From NCBI GenBank assembly GCA_900314905.1, contig OMXA01000005.1, positions 18,441-82,440 of the forward strand: a stretch of 64,000 nt of DNA, given 5' to 3'. The notes under the pieces are model-generated. The model worked only from the letters and a program-made list of their open reading frames with translations. It had not been told where the DNA came from and did not search any database. The DNA comes from an uncultured Erysipelotrichaceae bacterium. Lineage in GTDB: Bacteria > Bacillota_I > Bacilli_A > Erysipelotrichales > Erysipelotrichaceae. Positions 1 to 8,311 of this stretch are shown in pieces. The stretch's first letter is position 1. Every line of letters starts with the position of its first letter. Both the position numbers and the translations under genes were made by a program.

Positions 1-993
1 AAGATGGAAGTCTCTCTGGACAACCCTCTGATCATGGTGACAGACCAGAAGGTCAATACAATTCAGGACATTCTCCCGGTACTGGAAGAAGTCGTCAAGG
101 CAAACCGTGCTCTGCTGCTGATTGCGGATGACTATGACAATGAAGTCATGAGCACCCTCATCATCAACAAGCTGAGAGGTACCTTCAATGTTGTTGCGAC
201 CAAGGCTCCTGGCTTCGGTGACAACTCCAAGAACCAGCTCGGCGATATCGCTGTCATGACTGGTGCAAAGTTCTTTGCAAAGGATCTGAACATGAACCTT
301 GCAGATATGAAGATCTCTGACCTCGGCACTGCCAAGAAGGTTGTTGTCGGCAAGGACAAGACCACGATCATCGGCGGCAAGGGCAAGAAGGCAGATGTTC
401 AGGCTCGTGTAGAAGAAATCCGTTCTGCCATTGAGAACACGAAGTCTGACTATGACAAGAAGAAGCTCCAGGAACGTCTTGGCAAGATGACCAATGGTGT
501 TGCTCTGATCAAGGTCGGTGCTACTACCGAGACGGAACTCAAGGATAAGAAGCTCCGTATTGAAGATGCTCTGAACGCGACCAAGGCTGCAGTTGCTGAA
601 GGTGTTGTCACAGGCGGCGGACTGGCTCTGGTACAGGCATATACCGATGTCAAGGATTCTCTGAAGTCTGATGTCACGGATGTGCAGAAGGGCATGAACG
701 TAGTTCTCGATGCACTGAAGGAACCGATCATGCAGATTGCTGAGAATGCAGGCTATGACGGAAATGAGATCTATGAGAAGCAGCTTGCTCAGAAGACCAA
801 TGTCGGCTTCAATGCAAAGACCGGCGAATGGGTTGATATGTTCAAGTCCGGCCTGATTGACCCGACGAAGGTTACCCGTTCTGCTCTGCTCAATGCTGCA
901 AGCATCTCCGGTCTCTTCATAACCACCGAAGCTGCAGTTGCGCAGATCCCGGAGAAGCAGCCGGCTCCTGCACAGCAGATGCCTGAATATTGA
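1..993 (+). CDS. groL: Chaperonin GroEL, C-terminal part (5' end cut by window)
   Basis: 60-kDa chaperonin subunit that folds proteins inside a double-ring cage with GroES in the cytoplasm. Only the last 330 residues are present; the frame is open from base 1, so about 210 residues lie outside the window. The apical-domain remainder, the intermediate-domain stretch RIEDALNATKAAVAEG with the ATPase aspartate, and the nucleotide-binding VVTGGGLAL loop are all visible. The C-terminus ends QQMPEY rather than in the Gly-Gly-Met repeats common in other GroELs. A strong hairpin terminator follows, so groEL is transcriptionally separate from the polysaccharide genes downstream. Codon use is highly biased (AAG, CTC, GGC), as expected for a highly expressed gene. 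Confidence 0.97.
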   Translation, partial: KMEVSLDNPLIMVTDQKVNTIQDILPVLEEVVKANRALLLIADDYDNEVMSTLIINKLRGTFNVVATKAPGFGDNSKNQLGDIAVMTGAKFFAKDLNMNLADMKISDLGTAKKVVVGKDKTTIIGGKGKKADVQARVEEIRSAIENTKSDYDKKKLQERLGKMTNGVALIKVGATTETELKDKKLRIEDALNATKAAVAEGVVTGGGLALVQAYTDVKDSLKSDVTDVQKGMNVVLDALKEPIMQIAENAGYDGNEIYEKQLAQKTNVGFNAKTGEWVDMFKSGLIDPTKVTRSALLNAASISGLFITTEAAVAQIPEKQPAPAQQMPEY

Positions 994-1027
994 TCTTTCT
1001 GAAGAGAACAGATCATAAGTAGAATTG

Positions 1028-1064
1028 ACCGCTTTACACGATATAATGTGTAAGGCGGTTTTTT
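1028..1064 (+). terminator. Rho-independent terminator of groEL
   Basis: A 12-bp stem (ACCGCTTTACAC at 1028-1039 with GTGTAAGGCGGT at 1048-1059, one G-T wobble) encloses an 8-base loop and runs into six T residues at 1059-1064. It lies 34 bases after the groEL stop. The loop contains TATAAT (1042-1047) and the left arm overlaps TTGACC (1025-1030), so a promoter for the next gene could overlap it, but the spacing of those two elements (11) is wrong for one promoter. Confidence 0.9.
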
Positions 1065-1077
1065 ATTGGAGAGAAAG

Positions 1078-2364
1078 ATGAAAACATTGATTGATTTTCT
1101 GTCAGATCGCAGAAACCTCTGCAAGTTCTATCTATATGCAATGATGGTGATTATTGCGGTGGTGCCATTTTTCTTTGGGAGAGGAACGGATCTTTCTTTT
1201 CTCTATACGCTGAATCGTGCGGTCTGCAGTATCTGGACCCTGTTCCTTCTTCTCTCTGATCTGATTCACCATAGAGTTCCGAAAGGTCTTCTCAGCTGGT
1301 CTTCTGCGTGGCTTTGTGCTGCTGCCTGCCTGTCTCTGATTTTCGGGACATCCTCTCCGAGTTCTGGACAGATCGCAGGGATCTTCTTTCTGATCATGAC
1401 TTCTTATCTTGCTGTGACCGTAGGCTTCTATCATTCTGACACGTTCAGTGATGACTTTGACCCTCTGTTCAGAATCCTTGCAATTGAATTATTCGGTCTG
1501 GCAGCGGTATCTCTGATCATGTTCCTGTTTTATAAAAATGGGTATGAATCGGTGTTCGGCATTCCATATGATGCAGTTACGAGCCCCCGGGTTGTTCGGG
1601 TCCGATATTCCGGAATTCTCGGATTTGCTACTGCAGGAGGCTATCATCTGATTGCAGGTCTGATTCTGTGCTTTTATCTTTCTGCTAAGAAGAAGCTTCC
1701 AGTCTGGTTCCGCAACCTCGATATTCTTGTCTCAATGGTCATGATTATGCTTGAGGATGCCCGAAATGCCTACCTGGAAGCCGCAATCATAGTGCTGTTG
1801 CTCTTATACCGATGGATGAGAACAAAAATGCAGGCAAAGCAGGTGAAATGGATTCTTGCAGGAGCTGCTGCGGCAGTAGTTATTTTCTATGTGCTGAGAG
1901 ATGCTTCCATGAATGATCCTTCCAATGGCACTGCCTTGGAATATCTGAATCGTTTTACGAGCGGCCGGCTTGCTCTGTGGGCGGGAGCCGTGAAGGGCTT
2001 TCTCAGTAATCCGGTCTTCGGGCAGGGGTGGCTGAATGGATCTGCGATCACCGCAGTGGATCCGACTCTTTCAAATGCACATAATGTCTTTATGAATGTC
2101 CTGCTCTGGACAGGACTTGCCGGAATGATTCCATTCTGCATCTTCCTGATCGGCGGCTTGATCCGCATCCTTCGCAATCGGCGGAACCTTCGAAGTCCTG
2201 CTGATCAGTGGCTCATGGTTCTGGTGATCTGCATCCTGTGGGGCTCTATGCTTTCTTCGGTATCCATCATCGGGGATGACAGCCATCTTGTTTCCATTCT
2301 GTTCTATCTTTCTTTCGGGTATCTGTATTATCTGACTCCTCGGAAAGAGAAGGCCCTGAAGTGA
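1078..2364 (+). CDS. Wzy/O-antigen-ligase-type polysaccharide polymerase
   Basis: Polytopic membrane protein of 428 residues with about ten hydrophobic segments. It would join lipid-linked repeat units, or ligate glycan, on the outer face of the membrane. The second half has the family pattern: an Arg-Trp segment RFTSGRLALWAGAVKGF, then NPVFGQGW, then SNAHNVFMNVLLWTG, whose histidine corresponds to the conserved loop histidine of the O-antigen ligase/polymerase superfamily. The ATG at 1078 is chosen because GGAGA sits 5-9 bases upstream; an in-frame TTG at 1066 lies before that site. Its stop overlaps the GTG of the next, decayed gene. Whether it is polymerase or ligase cannot be read from sequence. 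Confidence 0.8.
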   Translation: MKTLIDFLSDRRNLCKFYLYAMMVIIAVVPFFFGRGTDLSFLYTLNRAVCSIWTLFLLLSDLIHHRVPKGLLSWSSAWLCAAACLSLIFGTSSPSSGQIAGIFFLIMTSYLAVTVGFYHSDTFSDDFDPLFRILAIELFGLAAVSLIMFLFYKNGYESVFGIPYDAVTSPRVVRVRYSGILGFATAGGYHLIAGLILCFYLSAKKKLPVWFRNLDILVSMVMIMLEDARNAYLEAAIIVLLLLYRWMRTKMQAKQVKWILAGAAAAVVIFYVLRDASMNDPSNGTALEYLNRFTSGRLALWAGAVKGFLSNPVFGQGWLNGSAITAVDPTLSNAHNVFMNVLLWTGLAGMIPFCIFLIGGLIRILRNRRNLRSPADQWLMVLVICILWGSMLSSVSIIGDDSHLVSILFYLSFGYLYYLTPRKEKALK

Positions 2365-2695
2365 AAAACGATCAGAAAGGACAGACAATCCGGGCAGATC
2401 ACGGGCTGATTGCTATCCTGACGGTTCTATCAGCTGTCAGTGTCATGGTGAAAGTGCGGCTGGGATTTGACATCGATGAGCAGTATGCCTTATCCATGAT
2501 GTACCGCTTCTCAGAAGGCCAGAAATATCTGACGGACCTCTTTGATCCGCATCAGTTCTCTGCATTTCTGATGACGCCGCTGTTTCTCTTATGCAGAAAT
2601 CTTCGGATCTGCTGGAGGTTGTTTCCGAAGACTTCACAGTTTCTCTAGCTGAATCCGGAGAAACCTATACCCATTACCTTGCAGTGAGAAAGTGA
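2361..2695 (+). pseudogene. Internally deleted GT39-like (GT-C) membrane protein
   Basis: Remnant of the GT-C family that is intact at 15957, 31755 and 33407. The GTG start (2361) overlaps the previous stop. The first ~75 codons match the family N-terminus: a membrane segment, then FDIDEQYALSMMYRFSEG and DPHQFSAFLMTPL, comparable to the MHRFWLGD and PTQFSAILTLP segments of the 31755 protein. The frame then runs into an unrelated stop at 2648. Another frame (2591-2695) encodes a 34-residue tail with SSDLLEVV and ESGETYTHYLAVRK that resembles the family C-terminal end. The simplest reading is one internal deletion of roughly 450 codons near 2580-2595 that also shifted the frame. It is not expected to make a functional enzyme. 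Confidence 0.75.
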
Positions 2696-2698
2696 TTC

Positions 2699-3724
2699 AT
2701 GATGAATATGGAACGAAAGAAAATCAGACTTCAGTTTGCCGACTTCAATCCGGCATTTGACAGGGAAAATAATGACTTTATCCGGTTTCTGAGAGAACGG
2801 TATGAGGTGGAACTCACCGATCACCCGGATTATGTCATTTATTCTGTCTTTGGTTATCAGCATCTGGATTATGACTGCATCCGGATTTTCTATACGGGAG
2901 AATGCGTCGTCCCTGACTTCAATGAATGCGATTATGCACTTGGCTTTGATCGGATTTCGTTCGGGGATCGGTATCGGCGGATCCCGTTTTATCTGCTGCA
3001 TGAATACCGCCAGGGATATCTGGATCTCTTGAAAGAGAGAAAACTGGTGACCAGAGAAGAATGGCGCAGTCGGAAGTTCTGCAACTTCGTGGTTTCCAAC
3101 TGCTTTGCAGAAGATGTCCGGGCGCAGTTCTATCAGAAGCTCAGTACGTATAAGCAGGTAGACAGCGGCGGAAGGTATCTGAACAATGTCGGCGGCCCGG
3201 TTGAGAACAAGGAGTCCTTTCAGAAGGATTATCGGTTCTCCATTGCCTTTGAAAATACTTCATACAAGGGCTATCTGACCGAGAAGATCGTAGACGCATT
3301 CCGGGCGTATACAATTCCGATCTATTATGGAGATCCGGATGTTTCCCTGGATTTCAATGCAAAGGCATTTATCAATTGCCATGACTTTTCTGATTTCGAT
3401 GATGTCATTGCCTATGTGAAACAAGTAGATGCAGATGAGGATCTGGCTCTGGAAATCCTGAACCAGAATCCGATTCAGGATCAGAAGAATCCCTATGAGC
3501 TGAAAGACTTCCTGTATGAAATCTTTGATCGTGATCTCAAGGAAGCAGGCAGAAGACCTCATTCCATCAATGTGCGTCAGTATGAAGCTATGCTGAAGCG
3601 CCATCGTTTTTTTGAACATGAGATCTACCGCCCTTACCGAAAGATTGCCAATACCATGAAGCGTCTGGAAACCGGTACGATTCTGCGCATGCCGGGATCC
3701 ACCGATGAGCAGAATAACCGATAG
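2699..3724 (+). CDS. GT10 family alpha-1,3/4-fucosyltransferase-like protein
   Basis: Predicted cytoplasmic glycosyltransferase of 341 residues in the family that moves L-fucose from GDP-fucose to GlcNAc (Lewis-type linkages in Helicobacter). The diagnostic segment is at residues ~180-213: FSIAFENTSYKGYLTEK followed by IVDAFRAYTIPIYYGDP, which holds the conserved Glu-Asn, Gly-Tyr-x-Thr-Glu-Lys and pre-GDP residues. There is no signal peptide, and the basic C-terminal tail resembles the membrane-tethering tails of bacterial GT10 enzymes. The start ATG is 3 bases after the relic gene. No GDP-fucose biosynthesis genes are in the window, so the donor must be made elsewhere; GT10 enzymes can also use other deoxyhexoses. 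Confidence 0.88.
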   Translation: MMNMERKKIRLQFADFNPAFDRENNDFIRFLRERYEVELTDHPDYVIYSVFGYQHLDYDCIRIFYTGECVVPDFNECDYALGFDRISFGDRYRRIPFYLLHEYRQGYLDLLKERKLVTREEWRSRKFCNFVVSNCFAEDVRAQFYQKLSTYKQVDSGGRYLNNVGGPVENKESFQKDYRFSIAFENTSYKGYLTEKIVDAFRAYTIPIYYGDPDVSLDFNAKAFINCHDFSDFDDVIAYVKQVDADEDLALEILNQNPIQDQKNPYELKDFLYEIFDRDLKEAGRRPHSINVRQYEAMLKRHRFFEHEIYRPYRKIANTMKRLETGTILRMPGSTDEQNNR

Positions 3725-3732
3725 GAGTATGC

Positions 3733-4500
3733 ATGTCAGAAAAAGTTTCCCTCCTGATGACTACCTTTAACTGCAAGGAGCACTTTGAACAATCGATTCA
3801 GAGTGCCCTTTCGCAGGACTACGACAATCTGGAGGTCGTGATCGCCGATGGCGGTTCTTCAGACGGAACCGTCGATCGGATTCGCTATTATGCCGAATCA
3901 GTGAAACAGCACCCGGGCGGAAAGACCATCGTTTGGAAATCAGAGCCGGACCATGGTATCTATGATGGCATGAACAAAGCAATCCGGATGTCTTCCGGAG
4001 AAGTGCTGGCAGTATTCAATGATCTTTTTACCTCCAGCCATGCCGTAAGCACGATGATTTCTGCTCTGAATTCCGGAGAATACCAGGGAGTTCATGCGGA
4101 TCTGGTTTATATGAATCAGGGAAAGTGCTGTCGCTACTGGAAGATGGGGCAGGGGAATCTGCATTTCGGGTGGATGCCCGCCCACCCGACCCTCTATCTG
4201 AAACGGGAAGTCTATGAGAAATACGGTCTTTATGATCTGAAGTATCACAGTTCTTCTGATTATGATTTCATGCTGAGGATTCTGAAGGATGGAACCGTGA
4301 AGCTTGCCTATGTTCCGGAAGTCATGATTGAGATGTTCTATGGAGGCACCAGCAATGGGTCCGGTTACTGGAATAATGTCCGGGAAGCTTACCAGGCACT
4401 GCTGAATAATCGCATCTCCTTTCCGCTGACAGCGATTGTGTGCCGTTCTTTCCGCACTCTGATACAATATTTGGATGCAAAGGATTACAAAGGTAGCTGA
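3733..4500 (+). CDS. GT2 family glycosyltransferase (WcaA/PglA-like)
   Basis: Cytoplasmic inverting glycosyltransferase of 255 residues, GT-A fold. The N-terminus VSLLMTTFNCKEHFEQSI and the UDP-binding VVIADGGSSDGTVD are typical, followed by SEPDHGIYDGMNKAI and the acceptor-side HPTLYLKREVYEKYGLYD near residue 155. The metal-binding acidic motif, usually N-x-D-D in this subfamily, appears shortened to FNDLF at residues ~94-98, which may be a natural variant. GGAG is placed 7 bases before the ATG. It lies in the operon between the GT10 gene and the EpsG-type polymerase, so it probably adds one sugar of the repeat unit. Confidence 0.85.
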   Translation: MSEKVSLLMTTFNCKEHFEQSIQSALSQDYDNLEVVIADGGSSDGTVDRIRYYAESVKQHPGGKTIVWKSEPDHGIYDGMNKAIRMSSGEVLAVFNDLFTSSHAVSTMISALNSGEYQGVHADLVYMNQGKCCRYWKMGQGNLHFGWMPAHPTLYLKREVYEKYGLYDLKYHSSSDYDFMLRILKDGTVKLAYVPEVMIEMFYGGTSNGSGYWNNVREAYQALLNNRISFPLTAIVCRSFRTLIQYLDAKDYKGS

Positions 4501-4503
4501 CAT

Positions 4504-5676
4504 ATGTATATCTATCTGATTTACGGAGCACTTGCGGCGTGGCTTCTGATCGAGCTGTTCCGGGAGAAATCGAATACCAGGGCAGATAGGATTCTGTTTC
4601 TGGCGTTAGGGATTCTGTTTGCGGTACGCTTCAACATGGGCCCTGATCAGGATACATATTATTATCTGTTCCACTGGATTGAGACTCCGGTAAAGGGCGT
4701 ATTTGAGTATGGATTCCAGCGGAATCTTCTTTTCAGCATTCTGGTCTACTGGAGCAAGGTCTTCTTGAAGGAATACAGGTGGTTCATTCTCATTGTGAAC
4801 CTGATCTGCATGGGACTGATGTCCTATGTCGTATGGAAGAAGAGCAGAAATCTTCTTCTCAGCATGCTGCTGTTCCTAGGAGCAGGGTATATGGCGGTCT
4901 ATTATTCCAGCGCAATCCGGCAGATGATCGCAATGTGCCTGTATCTGTTTGGCTTCTACGAATTTCTTCCGAAGAAGCAGTATCTGAGATACGAGATCTT
5001 CGCAATTGCGGCGGTGCTGTTTCATGAAGCAGCACTTCCAGCTCTGGTGATTCCGCTGCTGTACCGTCTTGTGCCGGTCTTTCAGAAGAAGCCAGGAAAA
5101 CTGATCGGCATCAGCCTATGCATTGCCATCGGACTGACTGTGATCTTCACGGCAGTGCTTCCTCCTCTGGTCCAGTCGATTGCAGGTGCCCCCTGGACAC
5201 CGTTCATGCATATTCTGAAATACCTGCTGGCTCCTTCGTCTAGCTTCATGGGCATCGCGATGGAGTCGGTATTCGGAGTGGGGATATTGGTCCTGTATCA
5301 TGAGATGGATTCTCATGACGAGGAGTTCCTGCAGTTTGAAGTGCTTGTTTTCCTGTTTTCGATATTTCTGTATTTCTGCTTTTCCAGCTTCAGTCTGATG
5401 TCGCGGGTTTCTGATTTCCTGCAGTTCATCATTGTGATTCTGCTTCCGGAAATGCTGTCCAGGATTTCTTCAAGAAAGAGAAGAGCCGCGGTCTTGATGA
5501 GCTTGATTGTGCTGAATGGCTTTCTTCTCTACAAAGACCTTTCTGATATACTCCCGAAGATCTCAGAAGGGATGACTCTGAACGATTACCAGTATTTCAC
5601 GGTATTTGAGAAAGAGAAGACCGATCGCTTCCTCGAGATCTCCGGATGCGATCTGAGCCAGGAAGCGAGGGACTGA
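4504..5676 (+). CDS. EpsG-family polysaccharide polymerase
   Basis: Integral membrane protein of 390 residues with about ten hydrophobic helices. The early soluble loop RFNMGPDQDTYYYLFHW carries the Asp-x-Tyr signature of the EpsG family, and the YYSSAIRQMIAMCLYLFGFY segment with the conserved Arg-Gln is also typical. EpsG proteins polymerise exopolysaccharide repeat units on the outer membrane face. It starts 3 bases after the previous stop and ends 2 bases before the next start, so it is translationally coupled. Together with the proteins at 1078 and 49008 it gives three candidate polymerases or ligases in this locus. Confidence 0.8.
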   Translation: MYIYLIYGALAAWLLIELFREKSNTRADRILFLALGILFAVRFNMGPDQDTYYYLFHWIETPVKGVFEYGFQRNLLFSILVYWSKVFLKEYRWFILIVNLICMGLMSYVVWKKSRNLLLSMLLFLGAGYMAVYYSSAIRQMIAMCLYLFGFYEFLPKKQYLRYEIFAIAAVLFHEAALPALVIPLLYRLVPVFQKKPGKLIGISLCIAIGLTVIFTAVLPPLVQSIAGAPWTPFMHILKYLLAPSSSFMGIAMESVFGVGILVLYHEMDSHDEEFLQFEVLVFLFSIFLYFCFSSFSLMSRVSDFLQFIIVILLPEMLSRISSRKRRAAVLMSLIVLNGFLLYKDLSDILPKISEGMTLNDYQYFTVFEKEKTDRFLEISGCDLSQEARD

Positions 5677-5678
5677 GC

Positions 5679-6794
5679 ATGAGAATTCATATCATCTACA
5701 ACCGCTATCTGGACGAAAGAGATCATGACCGCATCATCATCGGAGGTCTTCAGAACTATGTTGAGAATCTCTGCGCGCTTTCCATCCGGCTTGGCTATGA
5801 GACCTTCGTCTATCAGAGATCGGTCAGAGACTTCGAGAAAACCCTGGAAAATGGGCTCCATGTCATCGGGGTCAGAGAAGTCCGCAAGGCCTGGACAAAG
5901 GATCTCGTGAAGAAAGCCGAAGAAAACGGAGATCTTCAGAAAGATCTGCTGATCTTTGCGACCAGCACCCAGACCGAACCGCATCATTTTTCTCATTCGC
6001 TGATGATTCAGCATGGAATCTACTGGGATATTCCGACCATCATGGACCGGAAGGTGAGACCGCCGTTTGATTCGTTCCTGCGCCATATCCAGGCAGACGG
6101 GGAAGTGAAGCGCCATCAGCTGGTTTCCTTCACCGTATGCGTGGACGATAACTATATCAACTGGCTCAGGACCCAGACCACCAGAAGAGATCTTGCTTAT
6201 CAGGTGATTCCGAACTTCTCAGATGTAAGCGCCGATCGGAATGACTATGACGGGCCTGCCAGGATCATCTTTGCCCGCCGGTTCGTGACGATCCGGGGAG
6301 TTGAATTGCTTTCGCAGTTCATGCCGGATATTCTGAAACAGCATCCGGAAGTCACATTCACTCTTGCTGGAGACGGAAGATGCGAACAGAAGCTTCATGA
6401 GGTATTCGATCCGTTTCCTAATGTCTCCTTCCTCACTTATGCCCCTCATGACAGTCTGAAGGTTCATGAGACACAGGATATCGCACTCGTTCCGACGATC
6501 GGATCCGAAGGAACTTCCTTTTCTCTGCTGGAAGCGATGGGCGCAGGGTGTGCCGTCATCTGCTCCGATGTCGGCGGGATGAGCAATATCATCCTTGACC
6601 GCTATAACGGAAGAATGGTAAGACCTCTGGCAGATGACTTTCATGACGCTCTCGAAGAACTGATTGAGCATCCGGAACTGAGAAAGACGTATGCAAAGTG
6701 CGGCCAGGAAACAGTAAGGACTGCATTTTCAAGGAAAAAATGGGAATCTCAGTGGACGGATGTGCTGAAGAGGTTCGGAGATCCAGATGAATAA
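5679..6794 (+). CDS. GT4 family glycosyltransferase
   Basis: Retaining GT-B glycosyltransferase of 371 residues. The N-terminal domain begins MRIHIIYNRYLDERDHD with GGLQNYVENL as the acceptor-side Gly-Gly loop. The C-terminal domain has IIFARRFVTIRGVELL, TLAGDGRCEQKL, and the Glu-x7-Glu donor motif in SEGTSFSLLEAMGAG followed by CSDVGG. ATG 5679 is preferred over an in-frame ATG 33 bases upstream because it follows the previous stop by 2 bases and has GCGAGGGA before it. Likely donor is an NDP-hexose; the acceptor is a lipid-linked intermediate. Confidence 0.88.
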   Translation: MRIHIIYNRYLDERDHDRIIIGGLQNYVENLCALSIRLGYETFVYQRSVRDFEKTLENGLHVIGVREVRKAWTKDLVKKAEENGDLQKDLLIFATSTQTEPHHFSHSLMIQHGIYWDIPTIMDRKVRPPFDSFLRHIQADGEVKRHQLVSFTVCVDDNYINWLRTQTTRRDLAYQVIPNFSDVSADRNDYDGPARIIFARRFVTIRGVELLSQFMPDILKQHPEVTFTLAGDGRCEQKLHEVFDPFPNVSFLTYAPHDSLKVHETQDIALVPTIGSEGTSFSLLEAMGAGCAVICSDVGGMSNIILDRYNGRMVRPLADDFHDALEELIEHPELRKTYAKCGQETVRTAFSRKKWESQWTDVLKRFGDPDE

Positions 6795-8253
6795 GCGATC
6801 GAAGTCCGTAGAAGTGAATATGGTCCTGAATACGGTGAGGACGATTGTCTCCATCGTTTTTCCGCTGATCATCTTTCCTTATGTGACCCGTGCCCTGCAG
6901 ATGGAAAACCTGGGCAAGATCACCTTTGCCCAGTCCTTCATCGGCTATATCGGGCTGATTGCCTCGCTCGGATTTACCAGCTATGCCACCAGAGAAGGCG
7001 GCAGGTTCCGCACTGATCCGAAGAAGATGCAGCAGTTTGCTGATGAGATCTTCACGATGAACATGATCACGACAGCTGCGGCATATGCGGTTCTCTTCCT
7101 CTGCATTGCCGTCTTTCCGAACCTGAAGAATCGCCAGGTGCTGCTCGTCATCATGAGCGCATCGATCATGTTTTCCACGATCGGCGTGGACTGGCTCAAT
7201 GTGATCTATGAGGACTACCTTTACATCACGGTCCGTTCCATCCTCATTCAGATTCTCAGCTTTCTGTTGACGATCATCCTGGTCAGAAAGCCATCAGACT
7301 TTTACAGGTACGCTGCCATCCAGGTCATCACGAATGGAATCATCGCGGTCATGAATATGATCCATGTCCGTCAGTACTGCCGCCTTCACCTGACCAGGCA
7401 TATTCATTTCAGACAGCATCTCAAGCCGGTTCTAGTCCTGTTTTCCAATAATCTGGCGGTATCAATCTATCTGAATATCGATAATGTCATGATCGGCTGG
7501 ATGGTCGGAGACTATTTCGGAGGTGTTTATTCCATCGCCGTCAAGGTCTATACCGTTGTGAAGCAGCTGCTTGCGGCAATCTACAATGTCACGGTAACGC
7601 GTTTGAGCGATTACTTTGCCCATCAGCAGATGGACGACTTCAAGCTGCTCTTGAATCAAGTGATCAACGATATGATCGTCACTGCGCTGCCAGTCAGCCT
7701 CGGAATCTTTGTTCTGTCAGAACCGATCGTGGAAATCGTGGCAGGAAAGAGCCTCCCGGAATCGGTGATTCCGCTTCGGATTCTGGCCGCGGCGACGCCG
7801 ATTGCGGTATTCGGAGGAGCCATTGCCTATTGTGTCAATCTGCCGCTTCATCGGGAATCAGTGAACCTTTTTTCCACTGCAGCCGGGGCGATCGAGAACC
7901 TGGTCCTGAATCTGTTCTTCATTCCGGTCTGGAAGGCTTCCGGTGCGGCATTTACCACACTGCTTGCGGAAGCCACCGTATTCTGCATTCTCTTGTATCA
8001 CATCCGGGATTACTTCTGGCTCTTTGACCGGAAGGCCATTCTGTCCAATACCTGGAAGTGCCTGGCGTCATGCTCAGGCATTCTGGTTTTCTCCTTTCTC
8101 GGATCCCGGTATCTCTCTGCAAATGCAGCATTGCTGTGCGTTTTTGTCATTGTATTCTCGATCCTCAGCTATCTGGCCATCAATCTGCTGCTGAAGAATA
8201 TCAATGTGGAGCGCCCGGTAAGAAGAATCCTGCAGAAAATCCGCCGTTCCTAG
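6787..8253 (+). CDS. wzx: Wzx-type oligosaccharide flippase (PST/MOP family)
   Basis: Membrane protein of 488 residues with 12-14 predicted helices. The N-terminal SIVFPLIIFPYVTRALQ and FAQSFIGYIGLIASLGF are characteristic of RfbX/Wzx flippases, as is YLNIDNVMIGWMVGD in the middle. It would move undecaprenyl-diphosphate-linked repeat units across the membrane. It overlaps the preceding GT4 gene by 8 bases. A second flippase gene lies on the minus strand at 19718-21223, so the region may export two different units. Confidence 0.9.
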   Translation: MNKRSKSVEVNMVLNTVRTIVSIVFPLIIFPYVTRALQMENLGKITFAQSFIGYIGLIASLGFTSYATREGGRFRTDPKKMQQFADEIFTMNMITTAAAYAVLFLCIAVFPNLKNRQVLLVIMSASIMFSTIGVDWLNVIYEDYLYITVRSILIQILSFLLTIILVRKPSDFYRYAAIQVITNGIIAVMNMIHVRQYCRLHLTRHIHFRQHLKPVLVLFSNNLAVSIYLNIDNVMIGWMVGDYFGGVYSIAVKVYTVVKQLLAAIYNVTVTRLSDYFAHQQMDDFKLLLNQVINDMIVTALPVSLGIFVLSEPIVEIVAGKSLPESVIPLRILAAATPIAVFGGAIAYCVNLPLHRESVNLFSTAAGAIENLVLNLFFIPVWKASGAAFTTLLAEATVFCILLYHIRDYFWLFDRKAILSNTWKCLASCSGILVFSFLGSRYLSANAALLCVFVIVFSILSYLAINLLLKNINVERPVRRILQKIRRS

Positions 8254-8281
8254 GCAAAGTGTATTTCACAGAGAATTCTTT

Positions 8282-8287
8282 TATAAT
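8282..8287 (+). promoter_or_regulatory. Internal promoter -10 box before 8312 gene
   Basis: A consensus TATAAT in the 58-base gap after the flippase, with GGAGG at 8299-8303 and the GTG start at 8312. No convincing -35 box is seen at 16-18 bases. It suggests that the genes from 8312 can be transcribed independently. Confidence 0.5.
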
Positions 8288-8311
8288 AGGGAGAGTCCGG
8301 AGGAAAGAGTC

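Noticed and set aside
1025-1054. TTGACC with TGTAAG at 18 bases as a promoter for the 1078 gene
   Set aside because: Both elements lie inside or at the edge of the groEL terminator arms and the -10 is poor; kept only as a possibility.
3733-4500. Loss of function of the GT2 because its acidic motif reads FNDLF
   Set aside because: Rest of the fold is intact and some subfamilies have this shorter motif, so I did not call it broken.
5646-5678. Earlier ATG for the GT4 at 5679
   Set aside because: Overlaps the EpsG-type gene and lacks a ribosome site; family homology begins at the later ATG.
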